A stretch of DNA of 64,000 nucleotides, from positions 38,439,792-38,503,791 of the forward strand of contig NC_062222.1 in assembly GCF_902686445.1 (NCBI RefSeq), in the 5' to 3' direction. This document shows positions 36,880-48,234 of this stretch, in pieces. Numbering within the stretch: the first letter of the stretch is position 1; each line of letters starts with the position of its first letter. Under the pieces are notes generated by a model. The model saw only the letters and a list, made by a program, of their open reading frames with translations. It searched no databases and had not been told where the DNA came from. This stretch comes from Sciurus carolinensis (Eukaryota; Chordata; Mammalia; Rodentia; Sciuridae). Made by a program: the position numbers and the translations under genes.

Positions 36880-37487
36880 CTAGTGACTTGAGGGAATATA
36901 AAGAGCTTAACAACATCTTCTCAACAATTGCAAGCCCAGATGGGTTTAAAATGTACCCCAGAAAACTTGGTTATAGCTCTATTTGCCCACCTTACCCAAA
37001 ATTCTATAATTATGCTGGCTATCATTGTGTTATTTCTCTGTTATTGTGTCCTTGTTGGTATTGCCCCTATACTTAGCAAACATTGTTAATTATTTTACAT
37101 TTTGTATCATCAAGCTATTCTTTATAATAGGGTTGCTATTTATTATTTGCTATTCTTATATCATAAGGGATGCCAAGAATTTAATAATGTGTTGTTTCAA
37201 CTTAACTGATAATAGTAACCCCATTAAAAGGGAATTGGATCATCTTAAGGACATTGTAAAAAAAGGTGCAACAAGATAATGGAGGTTGGGATTTATGAGA
37301 TGGGTTGATTTCATTCATGTCTACCAAATTTTACATGTATCAGCTTTTTATTGGAAGATGTTTATTGATACTTGCCTTGTTATGTTGTGCTTGTTTTTAC
37401 CAGTGTTTGCCTTGCTTTCTCCCTCCACCTTCCTTGAAAAGAAGACAAGTCATGTCTATTCAAAAGGCTGTACAAAACAAAAAAGGG
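36880..37487 (+). pseudogene. env: Short envelope remnant upstream of the 3' LTR
   Basis: Only about 600 bp separate integrase from the polypurine tract, too little for a full env. Hydrophobic segments near 37,010-37,075 and 37,330-37,430 could be membrane anchors of a transmembrane subunit. A short frame ending IQKAVQNKKGEF runs straight into the purine tract, the usual place for env to end. Stops and frame changes occur between segments. Most of SU appears deleted. The assignment rests on position and hydrophobicity, not a specific motif. Confidence 0.5.
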
Positions 37488-37866
37488 GAATTTTAGGGAT
37501 TTCAGGTCAGTCAATGTACAGAGGAGTGAAAATTCTTCAAGTCAAGCAAACTCCTCAGGACACAATAGATGCTCTGTTTGAATGACTTAGAAATGCTCTG
37601 CAACTACTCTGTCCTTGAGGCCTGGAGACATTATATTATTATAATAATCTTTGGTACTAGTGGACTCTGAGAAGCAAGCAAGTTATGTGATCTGCACATG
37701 CACAAAGCTAGCTGCACTACATAACTTAGTGTAACTTGGTATGACCTTGGAATAGATAATAAACTGGACTGGCTTTCCCATGGGAAGCCACTACTTCTTT
37801 CTCTTCAACATTCTGTGTGCTTACCTCTTTATTACCTCTTTACTTAACCCTTATAGCTGGATCCAA
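37474..37866 (+). mobile_element. Polypurine tract and probable 3' LTR
   Basis: AAAAAAGGGGAATTT near 37,475-37,490 looks like a polypurine tract. The next ~380 bp behaves like an LTR, with an AATAAA signal near 37,758-37,763 and no coding. The exact TG start is not clear (TTTTAGGG follows the purine tract). The end is placed near 37,866, where inverted satellite begins. Confidence 0.65.
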
Positions 37867-40312
37867 ATTAACCTTTACAGTCTAAATAAGTTATGGAGGG
37901 CACACAGGTCATAGAGGCTATGTAATTCATAGAGGTTACCAGGTCATAAAGTCTGTGAAGTTCAGAGTAGCTATTTAGGTTATAGAGACTGCTAAGGTCA
38001 TTTAGCCTAACAAAGCCATAAAGGTTATAAGGATCATAGGGTGTACTTTTGCTATAGAGGTACACATTCAAAGAGACTACTCAAGCCATAGAGGCTATGT
38101 AGGCCATTGAACATAGGGCATAGAGATTATGCAAGTCATAGAGGCTATACTGGTTACACAGATCACAGGGATTACCAAGGTCATTTAGACAATTTATGCC
38201 ATAAAGCCCACTCAGATAATAGCGGTTAAGCAGATCATAGGGTCAACTCAGATCATTTAATCTTTTTAGGACACAAAGGATACATAGGTCATAGAGGCTG
38301 CACCAGTCTTAGAGGTTACTCAGGTCTTAAAGGCTATTAGATCGTAGAGGTGATGCAAATCATTGAGATAGACGTACAGGTTAATCAGTTCAAAAATTCT
38401 ATGTGCTTCATTGAGGTTATAGTCATCATAGAGACTACTCATTTCATAGAGGCTACTGAATTTAGGCTATTCAAACCATAGAGACTATGAGGATCATAGG
38501 GTCTGCTAAGGTTATTTAGGCTATTCAGGCTCAAGAGCCTTTGAAGTTCATAAAGGGTATGTAGGCATTAAAGGCTATTCAAGCCATTGACCTTAGGCAG
38601 TTCATAGGCCCTACAAAGGCAAAAGAAGCTACTCAGGATATAGAGTTTACTGAGGACGTAGGGGCCACTCAGGCCATAAAAGCTATGTAGGTCATATGGG
38701 CTTCTAAGATCATTTAGACTACTCATGCCATAGAGGATATGGAAGTCATATAGACTTTGCAAGTCACAGTATGCACATGATATTGATGCTATGTTGGTAA
38801 TAGAATGTGTATGAATAAGTAGCATCTATTACCTATGTAAATTCTAGGATGTGCTTAACCACTATGACCTGTGTAAGTCATATACTTGTTCAGATAATAG
38901 AAGATACTAAGGCAATAGAGTCTACATAGGCCATAGAATCTCCATAAATCATAAAAGCTACACAGGTCCAAAAGATTGTACTGGTCAGAGAGGTCATGCA
39001 GGTCATAGAAGATACTCAATTCATAGAAGCTTTGTAGATCAAACAGACTGCATAGACCATACAAACTATTCAGATCAAAGAGAATTTTCACATGACAGAG
39101 GATACAAAGATAATAGGTTACCCACTTCACAGAGTAAAGTTTTACAGGCCATAATGACTTTGCAGGTCATAGAGATTAAACTCATCTTAGAGCCTACATG
39201 GATCATAGATGCTACTTTTTTGTATAGGCTATGTAGGTCACAATGGCTTCTAGATCATATAGGCTACTCAAGTTTATTAAGGACACTCAGGTAATTAAAT
39301 AGAGGCTACACAGATCATACAGGCAACTCAGTTGTAGCAGTTACACAGGTTATAGTGGCTGCTAGGTCATAGAGGTTACTCAGGTCATTTAGGCTACTCA
39401 GGCCACAATGGCTATTCAGGCCCCAGAGGCTGTGCATCCATATATGCTACTCAGGTCATAAAGGTTATTCAGGCATTTGAAGATACTCAGACCATAGAGG
39501 TCATACAGATCATAGAGGTTATGATAGTCTCAGAGGTTACTCAGTTTGTAGAGGCTACACAGGTCATACAGGGTATGCACACAAGTCATAGAGGGTATGC
39601 AGGCAGTAGGAGTTAATCAGGCCATAAATTCTATACAGGTCAAAGAACTACTTAGGTCATAGCATCTACTAAGGCATAGAAGTTACAATGTTCATATAAG
39701 TTACTAAGGTCATTTTAGCCCTGGAGGTCAAAAAGGCAATGTAGTTCTCTGAGGCAATGCAAGACATACAGTCTAACCAGGTCATAGCCCATAGAGGGTA
39801 CTCAGTCACAGAGGCTACATAGGTCATAGAGTCAGTGCCAGTGAAAATGCTATGCAGGTCATAGAGGGTAAATGAAGACATATTAACTATTCAGGTCACA
39901 TAAGCTATTCATGTCATAGAGGCTATTCAGGCCAAAGAGGCTCTAGGATACATAGAAGCTACACATGTCATAAAGACTAATGCAGGTCATAAAAGATACA
40001 AAGGCTATGCAAGTCATTGGAGCTACTCAGTTCATAGAAGCCATGCATGTGTCATGGTGGCTATTCAGGACATTGACTAATGCAATAATAGAAACAAAGA
40101 GATCTGACTAGAGGCAACTGAGATGATACAGGCTACTCAAGTAATTTAGGCTATGCCAGTAATACAGGCTTTGCTGGAATTAGAAGTTATGCAGGTCTTA
40201 CAGGCTTTTAAGGTCATAGAGTCTACTCAGGTCATTAAAGCTATTCTTACCATAGAGTTTAATCAAGAAATAGAGGCTCTTCATGACATAGTGTAGTCAT
40301 AAAAGCTACTTC
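37867..40312 (-). repeat. 18-bp satellite, reverse orientation
   Basis: The same unit as in 583-28,204 but reverse-complemented: plus-strand sequence now reads GCTACTCAGGTCATAGAG-type repeats. Frames encoding Leu-Tyr-Asp-Leu repeats are therefore on the minus strand here (for example 38,568-38,825). A short patch at 38,816-38,875 is again forward. Confidence 0.9.
38816..38875 (+). repeat. Short forward-oriented patch inside the inverted satellite
   Basis: About 60 bp reads AGTAGCATCTATTACC...CACTATGACCTGTGT, the forward sense, with reverse-sense units on both sides. This suggests a micro-inversion inside the array. Confidence 0.6.
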
Positions 40313-41219
40313 AGATAGAGCACTAATTTCCAGAATATATAAAGAACTCAAAAAACTCTACATCAAGAATACAAATAATCCAATCAACAAATTGGCTAAG
40401 GAAATGAACAGACACTTCACAGAAGATCTACAAGCAGTCAATAGATACATGAAAAATGTTCAACATCTCTAGTAATAAGAGAAATGCAAATCACAACTAC
40501 CCTAAGATTCCATCTTGCCCCAATTAGAATGGTGATTATCAAGAATACAAGCAAGAATAGGTATTGGTGAGGACGTGGGAAAAAAGATACACTCATACAT
40601 TGCTGGTGGGGTTGCAAATTAGTGCAGCCACTCTGGAAAGCAGTGTGGAGATTCCTCAGAAAGCTTGGAATGGAACCACCATTTCACCCAGCTATCCCAC
40701 TCCTTGGCCTATACCCAAAGGACTTAAAATCAGCATACTACAGTGATGCAGCCACATCAGTGTTCATAGCTGCTCAATTCACAATAGCCAGATTGTGGAA
40801 CCAACCTAGATGCCCCTCAATTGACGAATGCATAAAGAAATTGTGGTACATATATATAATGGAATATTACTCAGCCATAAAGAATAATAAAATTATGGCA
40901 TTTGCAGGCAAATGGATGAAATTGGAGCATATCATGCTAAGTGAGATAAGCCAATCTCAGAAAACCAAAGGATGAATGATCTCGCTGATAAGCAGATGAT
41001 GATACATAATGGGGGGTGGGAGGGAGGCAAGAATGGAGGAAGGAGAGACTGTATAGAGGGAAAAGAGGGATGGGAAGGGTGGGGCCGAAGGAAAAAATAA
41101 CAGAATGACTCAAACACCATTATCCTATGTAAATGTATGATTACAAAAATGGTATGCCTCTACTTCGTGTACAAACAGAGAAAAAAGTTGTACCCCATTT
41201 GTTTACAATAGAAAAAAAG
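40313..41219 (+). mobile_element. 5'-truncated L1 3' end
   Basis: About 900 bp covering the ORF2 C-terminus, a G-rich 3' UTR (near 41,010-41,090) and an A-rich tail, inserted into the inverted satellite. It is closely similar to the 3' end of the L1 at 52,880-53,817. I could not separate a target duplication from satellite similarity. Confidence 0.9.
40560..40975 (+). pseudogene. ORF2: L1 ORF2 C-terminal fragment
   Basis: Two overlapping frames (40,564-40,746 and 40,622-40,975) cover the conserved end of L1 ORF2 protein, with the blocks [15 protein letters not shown] and MEYYSAIKNNKI. This region follows the reverse transcriptase and Cys-rich parts of ORF2, which are absent. A frameshift occurs near 40,620-40,690. 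It is a dead 5'-truncated copy; the homologous stretch at 53,125-53,585 shows the same blocks. Confidence 0.87.
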
Positions 41220-44200
41220 AAGATAAGAAAGTTGTAAAAGTTACTCAGAACATAGAGAATATAGAGGCCATAGAGGCTACTTAGTTCATAGAGGATAAGA
41301 GGATCATAGTAGTTACTCAGCTCATTTAGGTGGTTTCTTAAAAGTTTCCCAGATCATAGAGGTTACACTGGTCATAAATAACACTAAAATTCATTGAGCT
41401 ACCCAGGTTATTGAAGGTTTGCAGGCAGTACAGCTACTAAATTCATAAATGCTATGCATGTCATAGAGATTACTCAGGCCATTAAATCTACACAGGTAAT
41501 AAGGACTACTGTGGTCATTTTGTCTTGTCATGCTATAAAGGCCACACAGTTCATAGAGATATGATATCACAGAGGTATCACAAGACAGAGACTATGCAGA
41601 GTCAACTTCAGACCATAGAGGATTTGTAGGTGTTGTAGGCTACTAAGTTCAAGTTGGTTTGCAGGTCATAGAGGATATGTAGGTCATAGTTGCTACTCAG
41701 TCCATATAGGCTACTCAGTTTATAGAGACTACTCAGAACATAGAGGATGTGCAGATAATAGAGGCTACTCAGCCTACATATGCCATGCAGGTCATAGGAG
41801 TTACTCAAGTCATAGAAGCTAGACAGGTGATTGAAGCTATTTAGCTCATAGAAGATATTTAGGCCAAAAAGCCTATGCAGGTCACAGAAACTACTAAGGT
41901 CAATTTGGCTACTCAGGACCATATAGGTCATACAGATCACAGAGGCTATGCAGGTGTTGAAACTGCTCAGGTTAGGGAGGGAGTACAAGCTATAGATGCT
42001 ACTCAGACCATAAATGCTAAGCAGATCTTAGAGTCTAAGTCCAAAGAGACTGCATTTCAGAGAGGATATATAGGATATACAGGCTACTTGGCAATAGAAG
42101 GTATGCATGTCATAGAGGGTCACAAGTTATAGATGATATTACACAGGCCAAGGAGATTACACAGACCATAAGGGATAGTCAGGCAATAGAGTCAATGCAT
42201 GTTTAGTCCACACAGATCACAGAGACTATATAGGCCACAGAGGCTACACAGACCCAGAAGCTACTCATGCCACAGAGTAATCAGATCATACAGACTAAGC
42301 AGGTCCTAAAACTGTTCAAGTCTTTTAGATTTTTCAGGCCACAGAGGTGACAAGTTTATAGAGGCTAATCAGTTCATAGAGGCTACTCAGGCCACAGAGG
42401 CTTTTCAGATCTTTTAGGCAACTCAGGCCATAAAGACCTTGAAAGTTGTAGAGGTTTGCAGGTCATAGAGTTTCATAGGGCATTAAATGTACACGTCAGG
42501 GATGTTACACAGGTCATAGTCTATGCATGACATATACACTATAGGAATCCTAGAGGCTATTTTGTCTGTAGAGGTTTCACAGGTCATAGAGGTTACTTAG
42601 GTCCTAGAGGTAACAGAGGTCATAGAGGTTACCTAGTCAAAGAAACTACTCAGTTCATGGAGATTACTCAGGAAACAGAAGTTACATAGGCAATAGAGTC
42701 TACTCAGATCATAGATGCTATGCAAGTCATAGGGGCTACTCAGGTAAGAGAGGCTATTCAGGCTATAAAGTCTACGCACATGATAGAAGCTATTAAGGTC
42801 ATTTAGGTTACTCAAGCCATAGAGGCTATGTACATTATAGAGTGTACTCAGGTCTCTGAGGCTACACAGTTTGTAGTGGCTATATAGTCCATAGAGGTTC
42901 CTAGGTCAGAAAGGATATATAGGCCATAGAGGTAACGCAAGCCACAGAGGCTATCTAAGTCATTAGGCTACTAATGCCATAGAGGGTACTCAAGTCATAA
43001 AGGCTACACAGATCCTTAAGGCTACACTGGACACAGAAGCCACTCAGGCTATGGAAGCTATGTGTCACACGGAGGATACTCAGGCCAAAGTGGCTACACA
43101 GTTGATCAAGGCTTCTCTCTCATAGAGATTAATAAGTTCATTATCCTTAATGAATTCAGCAGCCTCTAATTTCATTAAGGCTACTTAGGTCATTTGTACC
43201 ATTCAGATCATGAAAGTTCCTCAGACCATGGAAGCTATGCAGGCCACAGAGGCTACATAGGTAAAAAGGTTGCTAAGGTAATTTAAATGACTAAGGTCAT
43301 AGAGATTACTATAGTCTTTTAGTACACTAGGTTATAAAAAGTATACAGAGACTGTGCCAGTCATAGAGGCTACTCTAGCGCTAGACACTATGCAGATCAT
43401 AGTTGCTGCAATGGTCATAATGGTAGCTCAGTTCATAGAACCTACTCAGGACATTTATGCTACTCAGGCTATAAAGACTACTCAGAACAAGTGACAGAAT
43501 TTATGTTGGTCATAGAAGCAATTCAGGACACTGAGGCAATACAGGTTATGAAGGAAATAATAATGTGATAATAAGGTCATAAAGCCTTCACTGTTCATAG
43601 AGACTTCACAGACCCCAGAGACCTCTCAGACCATAGAGGCTACTCAGGTACTACACAAGTCATAAAAATATTCAATCCACATATGTTATGCAGATGATAG
43701 AATCAACTCAGACCATGAAGGTTACACAAATCACAAGTCCATTCACATCATAGATTATGCAGGTCATAGAGCTTATGTTAGAAATAGAAATTGCTCAGTT
43801 CATAGAGGCTACACAGGAAATAAAGCCTATTCAGGGCATAAATATAAGACAGGCCATATAATCTACTGAGGTTATGGAAATTAAACAAGTCATTGAGTCT
43901 ACGCAGGTTATAGGGGTTACTAAGGTCATTTAGACTACTCAGACCATAGAGAATACACAGGTCAGAGATAATACTTAGTTCTCAGAAAGTATGCATGTCA
44001 TATAGGTTGCACAGATCAAATAGGTTACTCAGGTCATAGAGGTTATGAAGGTCTTAGTGGCTACTGAGATTCTTTTAGGCTACTCAGGAGATAAAGGCCA
44101 CATTACCCCAAAAGTTAAGCATACAGTGTAATCAGGCAATAGAGGCCATATTGGTCATAGAAGCTATGCAGACCATTGAGTTTATGCAGGTTTTAGAGGT

Positions 44201-45300
44201 TCTGTAGTTCATGGAGACTAAAGTTGATTAAAGAGGTTACTCAGCTTCTACAGTCTACCAACGTCATAGAGCACACTCTGGCATTAGGGACTTCTTAAGG
44301 CCATAGATGGTATGGCCTCAGGTAATAGAGGATACTCAGGTCATGAAGGGTATGTAGATCATATGGGATAAGATGGTTAAGTAGAATACTCAGATTATAG
44401 TGGCTATGCAGTAGATAATAGGGTCTTTTATCCTACTCAGACCATTATGGCTATGCAGATCATAAAAACTATACAACTCATATAGGCTACATGGTCACAG
44501 AGGCTAAACAGGTAATAGGGCCTAATAAGGTCATAAAGTCTACACAGATCACTTAGACTGCACAGATCATGAAGGCTGTGTAAGCAATAAAGGCTACTCA
44601 GGCCACACAGGCCATGCAGATTATGAAAATAAACTGGTCACAGATGTTAACCAGGTCATAGATACTGCACAGACTATAAAGACTACACTGCTTTTAGAAG
44701 TTTTGAGGTCATAGAGGTTCCACTGCTGATAGTGGCTACTCAATTGAAACAGATTACTCAGGTCATAGAAAGGTATAAGGCAATAGAGAATACTGAGGCC
44801 AGAGATGCTATTCAGATCAGGTGGACTAAATAGCTCATAGAGGCTATATAGGACAGGGAAGATATGCAGGTCATGTACATTATGAAGTTTTTAGTGGCTA
44901 CTCAGGCCATAGAGGTTAGAAGCATTTTTAAGAGTGCATAGACCACAGATGGTATGTCTGTCATAGAAACCACACAGCTCATAAATATTATATTGACCAT
45001 AAAAGCTACTCAGTTCCCATAGGCTACATAAGACCATAGAGCTATAAAATTCATGGTGTCCACTAAAGTAATAGAAGCTCAAAAGATCATTTAGGTTACT
45101 TAGGATATAAAACATTCCCAAGTCACATAAGCTACACAGACCACAGAGGCTACTGAGAACATGGAGGCTGCACAGGCCATAGAGGCTGTTCAGATCACAG
45201 AGAATGTGCTGGTTATAAAACATAGAGAGTTCATAGTGGCTAGTAAGGTCATAGAGGGTACTTAGGGAGTAGAGAATACTCTGGACATTGATGGTTTGAG
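41220..45300 (-). repeat. 18-bp satellite, reverse orientation, terminal block
   Basis: Reverse-complement units continue to about 45,300, where an ERV LTR starts and satellite is not seen again. Minus-strand open frames such as 41,608-41,988 and 44,891-45,223 are satellite translations (Ser-Leu-Tyr-Asp-Leu). This is the right edge of the satellite domain in the window. Confidence 0.9.
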
Positions 45301-45309
45301 CAGGAAGTT

Positions 45310-45709
45310 TGTTGGGGAAGGCCCAAAATGGTTATAGTTAGGCTCCCTAACAAAGGCTTCTGGTGAGTTATGTGATACTTTTAGTGTGTGATTGAGGCCA
45401 TGAATCGGCTATGTTATGGTCAGTGTGTACTCAAGGTCAGAAACACAGAAACACTCCAATCTAGCATGTTTGTAGTCAAGGTCATAAATATTTGCCTGAA
45501 TGTGCATCCACTGATATAACCTATTGGCAGTATGCCTTCTTGTTTGAATTGTACTTACAAGGGCCTTTGCAAATAACTCAGGGAACTGGCTAATGACTAT
45601 GGTTGCCTCTGAATAAAGGATGACCAATATTCCCACTGTGCCTCACATTTTCTTTCAATTCCTGAATCCTTAAACCTTGCCCTCCAGGCCTGAGCCTCAC
45701 CCTCACCCC
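45310..45709 (+). mobile_element. Probable 5' LTR of the older ERV
   Basis: Starts TGTTGGGGAAGG directly after the satellite, has AATAAA near 45,612 and seems to end in CACCCCA near 45,709. AACAAGTGGCATAATCAG follows and could be a degraded primer-site region. Boundaries are approximate. Confidence 0.6.
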
Positions 45710-46078
45710 AACAAGTGGCATAATCAGCAGGATTCAGAACAGGTGAGAGATGAATCAATCCCAGTGGAAGAGGCAGGGGGATTGTGCCCACCAACTTGCA
45801 TGTGGCAATTGGTTGTCGCAATCTTAATTTGTTATGGGCTCCTGTGGAGAACTGAGGTATAGTGGATGGGGCACTGCTTTGCAAGCAGAGGGTTCCTGCT
45901 TAAAAGATATCACTGCCAAGAAGCAGTGGGACAAGCAAACATGCTTGTCCAGATACTGCTCAACTCTGCCCTCCAAACTTAGAGCAGCATAGTTATGCTT
46001 TGGAAGCTAAAGTATGTGAAATAGGCAAGACCTTGACCTATGATGGGGAGGAAGAATCTGAATAAGAGTCTGAGGAGA

Positions 46079-46143
46079 CCCCCATTTGTGTACAATAAAT
46101 CAAAATATAGTCTGCAAAAATAAAAAAATAAAATAAAATAAAT
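46079..46143 (+). mobile_element. Very short (65-bp) L1-tail-like insertion
   Basis: CCCATTTGTGTACAATAAAT followed by an A-rich tail, flanked by a perfect 12-bp duplication AGTCTGAGGAGA (46,067-46,078 and 46,144-46,155). The inserted bases match the last part of the L1 3' UTR seen at 41,190 and 53,778. This looks like a severely 5'-truncated L1 insertion. Confidence 0.82.
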
Positions 46144-46231
46144 AGTCTGAGGAGAAACCCCAGCCATGAGCTCAGCTCATGGTACAACAGAAGATGAAGC
46201 ATGAGCAGCCTGGACCCTTGGAGGTCAGGCA

Positions 46232-46594
46232 ATGGGGCCATCAAATGTTACTGAGTATGCTACACAGGGACAATCCACTCAGGCAGAATTAATAAATTTG
46301 AGTAAGCAGTTTTGCCAACAACCTGAAGAGCCTCTGGTCACATGGGTTTATGACTGGGATCTAAAGGTAGACAGAGTTTTTTGCTCTCCAGAGGAAATGG
46401 AACATCTGGCACCCATCACAGCTCACCCCTCCTTCAAACAGCAATTGCAGAAGGGTCTCAGGCATGGGAGCAATAATCATTCCCTGAGAGACTGGATTTT
46501 TGCCACTCTGCAAACTGTGTGGACCAGTACTAGTGAGCTACCAGAAACTGTGAGTATATGGCAATCCTATGCTAATTCAGTGCAGATTCTATAA
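46232..46594 (+). pseudogene. gag: Gag-like open segment of the older ERV
   Basis: A 120-codon frame between the LTR/leader and the protease motif. It contains EEPLVTWVYDWDL and is rich in Trp and Leu, compatible with a retroviral capsid region, but it lacks a zinc knuckle or another defining motif. It ends at a TAA/TAG-rich stretch near 46,594, and no continuous gag follows. Position within the ERV is the main argument; other identities cannot be excluded. Confidence 0.5.
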
Positions 46595-47179
46595 GAGCTT
46601 GGCATATCAAGTAATATTTTATCTGAACACATGAGAGACAGATGATGAAAAATTTACTAGTGGCATGAGAGATTTGGTTTTGCAGAATGCTCCACCACCT
46701 ATTTTGGGTTCTTGATGGCTATCTTAGCTCCATATGTTGGGTGCCACATTAATGATGTTAATACTATGATGGCTAGCCTAGGGAAAACCTAGAGTAGACA
46801 GCAGTCAAAAATATGTGCAGAGTGAGAGGAGCCCAGAAACTATATTAACTAAGGAGAAACTGGATAAACTAAGGAGAAAAGGGCCCATTAGGATCACTCA
46901 TGAGCAGATGTGACTGATTTTCCAGCACCAGGGGTAGATCACCAGAAGATAGACAACCAGCCTAATACAGTTCTACTTGATCTGTGGAAGCAACTATTCC
47001 TAGAGTCACAATACTTGAGAACGGGCAGAGATTAAAAAAACAAACAAACAAAAAAAAAAACACCCCTAAGAAGCTCAACCCCTACAACTGAAAGATTATT
47101 TGGCTTATTCTAGACAGATGAATGAATTTTGTTTCAGTATGACTAAGAATACTGCCAAGAACCCACCCTGTGGGGATGG

Positions 47180-48225
47180 ATGGACATTGAAGGCCATGTG
47201 TGTAAGGTGCTATCCATTGGTTCCCAAACAATGTACAGAGGGTATTGGCTTTAGTGGATACTGGAGCCAAGTGCAGCTTGGTGTTTGGGAACTCAGAAAA
47301 GTTCCAAGGTCCATATACTCATATTGATGGCTATGGGAGATAGACAATAAAGGTAAAGTTATTGTCCATACTGCTGGGGATAAGTTATTCACTCCCATTG
47401 AGCATATACGGTACATGTCTTCTATTGTTGTGCACATCTTAGGTATAGATGTGCTCCAAGTACCATGGGTACAGACCACAGCAGGAGAACTCCATCTCCT
47501 ATGTGAGTTTGAAGTCAATTATGAAAGGATGAACAAAACACCCACCCCAGATCCTGCCACAACTTCAGAGGACTGATGGTGAAGCAGTATTGCTTCCCAC
47601 AGGGACATGCAGAATCTGGAGCTATTATCTTGGAACTGGAGAACGTGAGCATATGGCCCACTCACAGCCACATTAACACTCCTGTGTGGCCAGTGAAGAA
47701 GCCTGATGGCAGTTGGGGAGTGAATGGATTATCAATAACTGAATACAGTGATGCCTTCTCTGCATGCAGCAATTCCTTCAGTGAATGATCTTATGGACCA
47801 ATTGTCTTTGCAACTGGGCACAAACCATTGTGTGTTGGACCTGGCTAATGCTTTCTCTCTATTACTCTGGCTCTGGAGAGCCAGGAGCAGATGGCCTTCA
47901 CATGGGCAGACTGATAGTAGACATTTTCAGTGTTGCAACAAGGTTATTTGCATAGCCTGACCATATATCATGGTTTAGTGGCCAGTGACTTGGACTGGTA
48001 GACTCTGCCACCCACTGTATCATGTTTCATTATACTGATGATGTGTTGTTGACTTCAGACTCTTGCAGATTTACAGCTTGACACCCTAACCTGAGTGGTC
48101 CATTTAGAGAAATGTGGCTAAACAGTAAATACTGCCAAGGTGAAAAGACCTGGCTTGTTGGTCAAGTTCTTGGGTGTTCTTTGGTTGGGTAAGACAAAAG
48201 TTGTACTGGAAGCTGTTACTGATAA
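47180..48225 (+). pseudogene. pol: Protease and reverse transcriptase remnant of the older ERV
   Basis: ALVDTGAKCSLVFG, with DTGA at 47,257-47,268, marks an aspartic protease. RT follows: NTPVWPVKKPDGSW near 47,675-47,716, a DLANAF block carrying the first catalytic Asp near 47,840-47,857, and YTDD (48,031-48,042) in place of the usual YxDD. A vKFLG-like thumb segment lies near 48,160-48,180. Frames change repeatedly and stops are common. The sequence ends at the L1 at 48,235, and no RNase H or integrase appears after that L1 in this window. It is clearly non-functional. Confidence 0.78.
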
Positions 48226-48234
48226 AATCTAGGC

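Larger units (their letters stand above)
32925..37866 (+). mobile_element. Degraded betaretrovirus-like ERV, 5'-truncated
   Basis: Ordered remnants on the plus strand: capsid C-terminus and zinc knuckles, dUTPase-protease, RT-RNase H, integrase, a short env remnant, a polypurine tract and a probable 3' LTR. The 5' LTR, matrix and most of capsid are missing. The dUTPase fused ahead of protease and the gag-pro -1 arrangement fit class II (betaretroviral) ERVs. Stops and frameshifts are frequent. The 18-bp satellite changes orientation across it. Confidence 0.9.
45310..48234 (+). mobile_element. Older ERV, class III (ERV-L)-like, interrupted by L1
   Basis: An LTR-like segment is followed by gag-like, protease and RT remnants on the plus strand, ending abruptly where an L1 starts. 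Many stops and frameshifts show it is much older than the provirus at 2,656. RT wording such as TPVWPVKKPDGSW and DLANAF suggests an ERV-L/class III-like or class I relative; I cannot settle which. Confidence 0.72.

Noticed and set aside
41608..41988. 126-codon minus-strand frame
   Set aside because: It is a satellite translation in the inverted block. The strand switch simply follows the orientation of the repeat.
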